Shown here: positions 58,055 to 64,000 of the stretch, piece by piece
Numbering within the stretch: position 1 is the first letter of the stretch
How the letters are laid out: every line of letters starts with the position of its first letter
DNA from: Pseudomonas rhizophila
Lineage (GTDB): Bacteria; Pseudomonadota; Gammaproteobacteria; Pseudomonadales; Pseudomonadaceae
Assembly: GCF_003033885.1 (NCBI RefSeq)
Contig: NZ_CP024081.1
Span: forward strand, 1,643,980 to 1,707,979
Direction of reading: 5' to 3'
Length of the DNA stretch: 64,000 bases
The notes under the pieces: model-generated
Database searches by the model: none
What the model was told of the DNA's origin: nothing
Seen by the model: only the letters and a program-made list of their open reading frames with translations
Position numbers and translations under genes: made by a program

Positions 58055-59566
58055 TCAGTCGCCTGAGGAGCGTTGTTCGGCCTTTAGCGCTCGGCCGGCC
58101 GCAGTCAGGCGATAGCGTTGCTTGCTGCTGTTGGGCTTGTCTGGAATGGTCATCTCGACCACGCCAATCGTCAGTAGTGGGGTCAAAACCTGCTCGCGGA
58201 ACTTGCTGCGGTTTCTGCGCCCGACGAAGGTCATTAGCTCTGGCGCAGTGTGATCGCCTGTCATTTTGCACAGCATCGTTATCTGCTCTTGCTGCAAAGA
58301 CAGGTGAGTTTCGGCTTGTTCTTCTTCGACAGCGGACTCAGTCCCTACTTGGTCCCTACTTGGTCCCGACTTAGTCCCTACTTGGTCCCCACTTGGGGCC
58401 GAAAGAGGCCCTTTTTCAACGGCGCGCTGAATCACCACCTTGAACTGATTACTCTGCCGGTCGTCCTCCAGCCGGATCATTGGCCAAGCATCGATAGCGC
58501 GCGGGATGCCGGTGCCCAAACCGCGATAGGGAAGAATGTGCACAGCATGGGAGGTGAGCGTCGGGTTGCGACGGTTGGACAGGCCAAATCGAATTTTCTC
58601 GGTATCGAGCACGTCAGGCAGGTGCCCGGGGCTGATCAGTTCGATGCGATCGGCGAAGATCATGATCCGGATGGAGGCGCTGACAAAGTAGTCGCGGTGG
58701 ATCAGGGCATTGACCAACAGTTCTTCAAACACCTCCTCCGGCACTTCCAGCTGGCCGAGGGTATTGAAGCCCTGCTGGCGCTGCACGTGGTGTAGGTTGC
58801 GCTTTATGAAGGCAAGGCTGCGTCGGTACTGTTCCTGCAGATTGCCGTCGATATCTTCGCTGTCTAGATAGTGGCGGTCATGCAGAACCGTGCCCGGAAA
58901 CGCCACGGCCTTGATATCGAACGCCGGGCACAGGCGTTGTGGCGCTTGGCCGAAGAGCAGCAAACCGGCCAAATTGGGTGTGTCGCCACTGGCGAGGCCA
59001 AGATTTTCCAGGATGCGGGTGGTTTCCAAACCTGTCTGTTCGGGGCTCTGCCGAAAGCGTCTTTGGAAGTACTCGCCAAGCGCTTTGGCGTCGATATCCG
59101 CCACGCTGCTGCCCGCGACCGGTACCGCATCGGCGCGCACCAGCCCGGCCTGCTGGAACAAACGCTGCAGTTCTTCACGGGCCGTGACCCGACGCTTGTC
59201 GGCGCCGTTCTTTACCCAGATGCGACCCTGGTTGTCGACATAGGGTTTATTCAGCCCTTGTTCGACTGTCACCACCATGACCAGCCCGTGCTCGGTCTGA
59301 AGGTTGCTGGACAATGGATTGATCGCCGGGCGGACATTCTGTGAGGCCGCGTTGGAGAGCAGCTGATTGAGTCGCGAAATGTCCGCGCTGCTCAACCCGC
59401 TCACAGTGCCGGAGTCGTCTACGCCAATCAGCAAGTAGCCACCGGACGTATTAGCGAGCGCCACCAACTCGGCTGCCAAGGCATCGATATTGTTGAAATC
59501 GCGCTTGAACTGATGGCGACTGTCTTCACCACGGGCAAGGATCTGATGAAGCTCAGCAGGGGTCAT
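58055..59566 (-). CDS. AlbA_2/Schlafen-like ATP-binding protein inside the hsd locus
   Basis: A 503-residue protein: an N-terminal AlbA_2 domain (about 12-120; QFKRDFNNIDALAAELVALA, then NTSGGYLLIGVDD), a RecG-like/HATPase_c_4 domain (about 270-385; FEELLVNALIHRDYF, ISPGHLP, YRGLGTGIPRAI), a repeat-coded linker (391-409) and a C-terminal winged helix (about 425-500). Such proteins are annotated as putative DNA-binding or transcriptional regulators, and similar genes appear as linked ORFs inside other type I loci. It sits between hsdR and hsdM on the same strand, with 66 and 96 bp gaps. An 11-nt repeat tract makes it a phase-variation candidate. Confidence 0.88.
   Translation of the reverse strand: MTPAELHQILARGEDSRHQFKRDFNNIDALAAELVALANTSGGYLLIGVDDSGTVSGLSSADISRLNQLLSNAASQNVRPAINPLSSNLQTEHGLVMVVTVEQGLNKPYVDNQGRIWVKNGADKRRVTAREELQRLFQQAGLVRADAVPVAGSSVADIDAKALGEYFQRRFRQSPEQTGLETTRILENLGLASGDTPNLAGLLLFGQAPQRLCPAFDIKAVAFPGTVLHDRHYLDSEDIDGNLQEQYRRSLAFIKRNLHHVQRQQGFNTLGQLEVPEEVFEELLVNALIHRDYFVSASIRIMIFADRIELISPGHLPDVLDTEKIRFGLSNRRNPTLTSHAVHILPYRGLGTGIPRAIDAWPMIRLEDDRQSNQFKVVIQRAVEKGPLSAPSGDQVGTKSGPSRDQVGTESAVEEEQAETHLSLQQEQITMLCKMTGDHTAPELMTFVGRRNRSKFREQVLTPLLTIGVVEMTIPDKPNSSKQRYRLTAAGRALKAEQRSSGD
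58341..58395. repeat. Five tandem 11-nt repeats in the AlbA_2 gene
   Basis: On the plus strand GTCCCTACTTG occurs five times without gaps (58341-58351, 58352-58362, 58363-58373, 58374-58384, 58385-58395); units 1, 2 and 4 are identical, unit 3 has two changes and unit 5 one. Eleven is not divisible by three, so unit gain or loss shifts the reading frame. In the gene's direction, the changes in unit 3 turn what would be an in-frame TAG into TCG. Confidence 0.95.
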
Positions 59567-59662
59567 GAGGCGTCTCTAGGTATCGCGGCCGATAAGTCAT
59601 ATAGCAGGGGCATTATCCCTTATGAACGAACACGCTGGCCAATCCGGCGTTCCAGATCGGTC

Positions 59663-62600
59663 TCATCCCGTTTGTGCCCAAAGGTTGTCGTTCAGGGCAT
59701 CCAGCACCACGCCCAGGTTGCCGCCGAGCATTTTGTCCAGCCGCGTGCTGCCGCCATCGCCCTTGAACGCTTCACCAATCTGCTTCTTGTCAATAATGAC
59801 CTCGTGAACCAGCTGCTTAGCCAGGCGGTCCAGCCACTTACGCTGAACTTGAGTCCAAGGCTGCAGGGCGTAAATCGTCTCCATCGCCTTGGTTACGCGC
59901 TGCTCGAATGGCAGCAAAGCCTCTCCGAGGGCAGCGCGGCGGATGAAGCCGACGATACTGGCAGCGATTTCCTGGTTCGTCTGGTTGCGCCAGGCGCTTT
60001 GCAGGTTCACCTCGCTGTAGCCATGCCCGTCGAGCAGCAGGCGCACTTCGCGCAGTTGTTCACGAGTCAGGTCTTGCGGGCGGTTGATCACTACGCCGAG
60101 GGCCACCGACTGGTTCAACTGATTTTTGATGAAGTCGTTGAAGCTTTCCAGATAGTCCGCAGGCTTTTGGTAACTGCCGTAGTTTTGCTCACGGACCATC
60201 AGTTCGTCCGTGTGAGTGGAGATCACCGGATAGTTCAGCGATCCCAACAGGGCATTAACTGTGGCGAGCTGATCGAGCAGTTGGGCATGCTGTTGGATGA
60301 ACTGGGCAGCTTGCTGTGGGCCGAGCTGGTGCAGGTGCTGATGCAGTTTGTCCGGGGCTATGCCCCAGGTGTTTTCCAGTTCGGCGAGCTTGGCCTTTAG
60401 GGTTGGCTTTTGCTCGGCCTTATGGCTGGCCTTACGCAGGATGCGCATGACCCGCTGGCTAAACTGGTCCAGGACGTCGTGGGCATGGCTAGTGTCCGGC
60501 TGGTTACCAGGAGCATCGAGGCTGGCTGGGTTAGTTAGCTCGCTGACCAGCTGTTCGAGGCTGATGTTCGGGTCTTTCACCAGCGGCTTCATTGTATCTA
60601 CTGGTTCGAGGGCAGCGTACAGGTCAACTGGGTCATAGATCCTGAATACCGTCTTGCCGATTCCATCGCAGCGGCGAGTCGCGCGGCCCTTCATCTGTTC
60701 GTAGAGGATGCGCGAACGCACCCGGCGCATGAACACCAAGTGGCAAATGCGCGGTACGTCGATACCGGTGGTCAACAGGTCGACCGTGATGGCAATGCTC
60801 GGGTAGCGCTCGTTCTTGTACTGGCGGATCAGTTGTTTGACCTTGTCACTTTGCCCGGTGATGATCTGTACAGCCGCCTGGTTGTAATCCTCGCCGTGAA
60901 CGTACTTGAAGGCTTCGTCGAGAAGGTTTTTGACCCGCTCGGCATGGGCTTGGTTAACGCAAAAGATCATCGTTTTTTCGTCGCCCAACGGGTCGAGCTC
61001 TTGTGCCAGTTGCTCGCAGATGACCTTGTCGAAACCGGGCGTAATCACGCGGCGATTGAAAGACTCGATTTCGAAGTCGAGTTCGTCCTCGAGTTCGGCG
61101 ACATCCACCTCGCCGGTGCTCGTATCGATGACGCTGACGCTCTCGCCCTTGCCAAAGTGGATGCCATTATCGCTCAGCAGGGTCTTGTAGCGGATTGGCG
61201 GTTCATGATCGATCAGCCAGTCGTCAGCTACGGCCTCACGGTAGCTATAGGTGAATATCGGGGCACCGAAGACCTCGCTGGTGTGCTTGGCTGGCGTGGC
61301 TGTGAGGCCGATGCGGCAGGCGTCAAAGTAATCGAGCACGCGCCGATACTGCGACAAGTACTGGTTGAAGTCGCGCACCGCCAGTTCGCCTTCAGTCATT
61401 TCCTGGTCGAGGGTGTAACCGCGGTGGGCTTCGTCGACGATGATGCAATCGAAGGCATCGATGGGCGGCGGAGTATCCGACTGGAAGATGCGCTTGACCA
61501 TGGCCTGTACGGTAGCGACCTGAACCCGTGTTTCTGCTTCGGCAGCCATGTCACCGAGTTCTTTGACGTCGTAAATTTGCGCCAGCGTGTGGTTCTGTTC
61601 CAGCGTCGCCTCGTTGAAGGCTTCAATGGCTTGCTCCCCCAGTGCGCTGCGATCAACCAAGAAAAGAATACGGCGAAAGCGCTCTGCCTTCAGCAGGCGG
61701 TACATCAAGCCAATGATCGTACGCGTTTTGCCGGTTCCTGTGGCCATGGCCAGCAGGCATTGGCGGCGATTGGCGGCCAGCGCCTGCTCGACGGCGCGTA
61801 TGCCGTTTTCCTGATAGTCGCGCAGCTTGAGGTAGGCGAAGCCTTCCTGCTGTAGCTTCGCCTCGGCGTCTTCACGGCTGCGCTTGAGCAGGTCGAGCAG
61901 GCCGTCTGGTGTGTGGAAGTCCTGCAACGGCCGGCGCAGATTGGCCGGGTTGCGCAAGTCGCGAAACCAGATGCCGGACAGCTCGGCGAGTTGCTTAATG
62001 AAGGGGCGACCATTGCAGGCGAAGGCGAACGGGACCTTGAAGTGGCTGCCCTGGCCGTCGGCCCACCCCACGCTCTGCCCGGCCGGTTGCAGATCGTTAG
62101 TCACGATCAACTGGCGTGAATAGCGCTCGGCTTGGGGAATGCGGTCGGCTATGTTGACGCGCTTGCGTTTGGCTTCGACGATGGCGACAGGCATGAGGCC
62201 GGCAAACAGCACGTAATCAGCGTTCTCTTTCGCCTTGCTGGTTGGCCATTCGGCGATGGCCTTGTTTTTGCCCTTCTCGGGCCGAGCGCCGTTGCTGTAG
62301 GTAAGGTCGAGCGAATCGGCCTCCCAGCCCGCATCGTTCAACTGTTGATCGATGAGAATGCGGGTGAGGTCTTCGTTGAGATCGAACTGGCTGCTCGCCT
62401 GCTGGGTTTTGCGCGTGACCTGTTGGGCAGCTTGGGGCTGATCCTCAAGTTGTTGCTGCAGCACTTTCAGCCGCGCTTCGAAATCGGCTCGGGCCTTGGA
62501 TAGCTCTGCCTCGCGCTCCAGAGCAATCTGCTCGTAGATGCGCGCTTCCTCGTTCATTTGTCCGGCGAGACTGGCTTGCTCTTGCTTTTCTTGCGCCAAT

Positions 62601-63127
62601 AGCTCGGCTAACTGGTGGTTGCTCTCAAGTTGCTGACGGCTGTCGCCCAGCTCTGCACGTAGTTTTTCGATCTGTCCCTGCAGCTCACGCAGAGGCTCAC
62701 TCGGATCGACCGGAACCGTGAAAGGCCCGGGCTTGAAGGCGCTGCCGCCCTTGCCGAATGACTGGTGGTACCAGATCGCCAAGGCGCGGGCGACCCTCAG
62801 CCCATCCAGTGCTTCGCGATGCAGGGTGCGGAATTCGTGGGTAGCCTTGTTGCCTTCGACTCGCAGCGTATGGAACAGGTTACGGATGTTGCCGTCGAGC
62901 TTGATTTCACGACTCAGGCGGTACAGCAGGTCAGCTTGGGACGTGGTGGCATCGAACTCAATGCCTGCTCTTACCGCCAGATCCTGGGCGAGCGCTTCGC
63001 CCAATTGACGCAGTTTGATCAGCGTCGTGTTGGGGTCACTGGAAAAAACTCGCTCGGCCATATTGGCAAGTTGAAAAAAGACCGAATCGTGTTCTTTGAA
63101 GAAGGCGAAGTTGCTGCTCTCTGCCAT
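59663..63127 (-). CDS. hsdR: Type I restriction endonuclease subunit R
   Basis: A 1154-residue motor/nuclease subunit of the EcoEI-like kind. The N-terminus carries a DUF4145-type helical region (about 30-130) and a coiled coil (about 145-245; rich in Gln/Glu/Leu). An HSDR_N nuclease domain (about 255-370, with the VAIVEAKRK catalytic motif near 318) follows, then two helicase domains (Walker A ATGTGKT near 460, DEAH near 565, ATRRCDGIGKT region near 825) and a C-terminal domain binding HsdM. It cleaves unmodified DNA at a distance after translocation. It is first in the leftward locus. The 199-bp upstream gap should hold the promoter. Confidence 0.95.
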   Translation of the reverse strand: MAESSNFAFFKEHDSVFFQLANMAERVFSSDPNTTLIKLRQLGEALAQDLAVRAGIEFDATTSQADLLYRLSREIKLDGNIRNLFHTLRVEGNKATHEFRTLHREALDGLRVARALAIWYHQSFGKGGSAFKPGPFTVPVDPSEPLRELQGQIEKLRAELGDSRQQLESNHQLAELLAQEKQEQASLAGQMNEEARIYEQIALEREAELSKARADFEARLKVLQQQLEDQPQAAQQVTRKTQQASSQFDLNEDLTRILIDQQLNDAGWEADSLDLTYSNGARPEKGKNKAIAEWPTSKAKENADYVLFAGLMPVAIVEAKRKRVNIADRIPQAERYSRQLIVTNDLQPAGQSVGWADGQGSHFKVPFAFACNGRPFIKQLAELSGIWFRDLRNPANLRRPLQDFHTPDGLLDLLKRSREDAEAKLQQEGFAYLKLRDYQENGIRAVEQALAANRRQCLLAMATGTGKTRTIIGLMYRLLKAERFRRILFLVDRSALGEQAIEAFNEATLEQNHTLAQIYDVKELGDMAAEAETRVQVATVQAMVKRIFQSDTPPPIDAFDCIIVDEAHRGYTLDQEMTEGELAVRDFNQYLSQYRRVLDYFDACRIGLTATPAKHTSEVFGAPIFTYSYREAVADDWLIDHEPPIRYKTLLSDNGIHFGKGESVSVIDTSTGEVDVAELEDELDFEIESFNRRVITPGFDKVICEQLAQELDPLGDEKTMIFCVNQAHAERVKNLLDEAFKYVHGEDYNQAAVQIITGQSDKVKQLIRQYKNERYPSIAITVDLLTTGIDVPRICHLVFMRRVRSRILYEQMKGRATRRCDGIGKTVFRIYDPVDLYAALEPVDTMKPLVKDPNISLEQLVSELTNPASLDAPGNQPDTSHAHDVLDQFSQRVMRILRKASHKAEQKPTLKAKLAELENTWGIAPDKLHQHLHQLGPQQAAQFIQQHAQLLDQLATVNALLGSLNYPVISTHTDELMVREQNYGSYQKPADYLESFNDFIKNQLNQSVALGVVINRPQDLTREQLREVRLLLDGHGYSEVNLQSAWRNQTNQEIAASIVGFIRRAALGEALLPFEQRVTKAMETIYALQPWTQVQRKWLDRLAKQLVHEVIIDKKQIGEAFKGDGGSTRLDKMLGGNLGVVLDALNDNLWAQTG

Positions 63128-63326
63128 GTTCCATCCTTGAGTGAGTCACCGGTCATCCCGAGAGTGCCGACGCAATGAGGGCATAATGCCATGCGAAGCG
63201 TGGTGCGTGCATTACAGTGTGTGCTTACGAACGCTTAGAAAAACAGCCCCGTGTGGTGACAGGGCGCTTCTACATTTTATGCGACTGTGTCGATAACCAT
63301 CACAGATCGTAGGTAAGCGCGCAAAG

Positions 63327-63998
63327 CTAATCCCCGGCGTACCCTTCAACCTCGCAAGGCTCCCAATAAAACGTAAACAGCACCAACTGCTCTACCGGCT
63401 CATAAAACATCATGATCAGATCCGCCCCCCAGCTCTGATAATGATAGGCGGGCACGCTCGCCACGTGATGAAACAGATGGCCAGCGGGGCTGCGCGGGTA
63501 TCCGGCTGTAACTCCGTGTTCCTCGCTTTCCACATAACCAAGCGAAAGACTGGAAGTCGGAAATTTCGAGTAGTCCGCAACTCCGCCAATCTGCTCGACA
63601 AACGTCATCTGTTCAACGTCGTACAGGGGGACACTTTCGGCTAGCGCTGATGGGGAGAACAGGCGACCCGAGTTCCGATAAAGCTTTTTGGCCGCTTCAT
63701 AGGCTGTTTTCTGATCCGCATACATTCTCTGCAAACTCAATCGCGCGTCCTCATACGGGTCGGCCAAATCCTGGTTGCCCGGATGAAGGAAGAAATAGCG
63801 CGGGTCGCCCATCAGGCGATACTGCCCTTGCTCGACCTTGAAACCAATCCAGTTGGTATGCACGAGCGGAGAATGCCACCAGGTCTCTTCGGTCGCTTGC
63901 CCCACAAATTGGTGTTCTGTCGGCTCCATGGGCCCCAGCATGGTCAGATGCCCGGACCATTCGGGATTGACCATACTGAGGTCGATGCCAAAGAACGG
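63327..63998 (-). CDS. Unknown protein, N-terminal end outside window
   Basis: The frame runs open to the right edge. The first ATG in the window is at 63974, but the in-frame codons before it (PFFGIDLS) read smoothly into it, so the gene probably starts beyond the window. The visible 223 residues are rich in aromatic residues and His (GHLTMLGPMEPTEHQ, HLFHHVASVPAYHYQSWGAD) with no membrane segment and no motif I recognise. It is transcribed towards hsdR and ends 199 bp from the hsdR start, on the same strand, so it could be read before the restriction genes. No function is proposed. Confidence 0.65.
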   Translation of the reverse strand, partial: PFFGIDLSMVNPEWSGHLTMLGPMEPTEHQFVGQATEETWWHSPLVHTNWIGFKVEQGQYRLMGDPRYFFLHPGNQDLADPYEDARLSLQRMYADQKTAYEAAKKLYRNSGRLFSPSALAESVPLYDVEQMTFVEQIGGVADYSKFPTSSLSLGYVESEEHGVTAGYPRSPAGHLFHHVASVPAYHYQSWGADLIMMFYEPVEQLVLFTFYWEPCEVEGYAGD

Positions 63999-64000
63999 TT

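Noticed and set aside
41735..63998. The whole right end as a single genomic island
   Set aside because: No tRNA, integrase, direct-repeat ends or transposase were found, so one acquisition event cannot be supported; several independent insertions are equally possible.

Overview
The window is a piece of a Pseudomonas chromosome, most likely of the P. fluorescens group. The evidence is high GC, gene content and order that match the rlpA-dacA-lipB-lipA ... leuS-lnt-miaB-hemL-thiED-ladS-amn block of P. aeruginosa (from memory PA4000 down to about PA3970), and many copies of the GTGGGAGCGAGC-type REP sequences typical of fluorescent pseudomonads. No rRNA, tRNA, transposase, integrase or CRISPR array was recognised.

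Positions 1-30600 are core housekeeping DNA. First come cell-wall and lipoate genes: the end of rlpA, dacA, a ybeD-like gene, lipB, lipA, ldcA and an sltB3-like transglycosylase. Next are the ribosome-rescue gene arfA, which the supplied frame list missed because it is short, then holA, lptE and leuS. The conserved lnt-corC-ybeY-phoH-miaB cluster follows, then hemL, thiE, thiD, the hybrid kinase gene ladS, an AidB-like acyl-CoA dehydrogenase, amn and rluE. Gaps between these genes hold REP doublets (REPINs), an approximately 820-bp imperfect palindrome between lipA and ldcA, and a four-copy tandem REPIN array with an exact 135-bp period upstream of amn.

Positions 30600-41400 are more variable. 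They carry a SulP transporter, a gntP / rpiR / D-aminoacylase catabolic cluster with a candidate operator, a glyoxalase-fold protein, an HBM-type chemoreceptor and katG with strong hairpins on its downstream side.

From about 41700 to the end the content is accessory. There is a stand-alone M41-like (FtsH-type) protease domain, an ACT-less homoserine dehydrogenase, and a YcaC-like hydrolase / Tat-exported amidohydrolase / MFS-monooxygenase fusion operon. A decapitated LysR regulator runs directly into an alpha/beta hydrolase, followed by a two-component system (beta-propeller sensor kinase plus LuxR-type regulator) and an AraC regulator. The last block is a leftward defence locus: type I restriction-modification hsdR, an AlbA_2/Schlafen-like ATP-binding protein, hsdM, hsdS and a type IV mrr endonuclease. 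The AlbA_2 gene contains five copies of an 11-nt direct repeat. Eleven is not a multiple of three, so copy-number change would shift the frame, making the gene a candidate phase-variable switch inside a restriction locus. This is the most promising unusual signal in the window.
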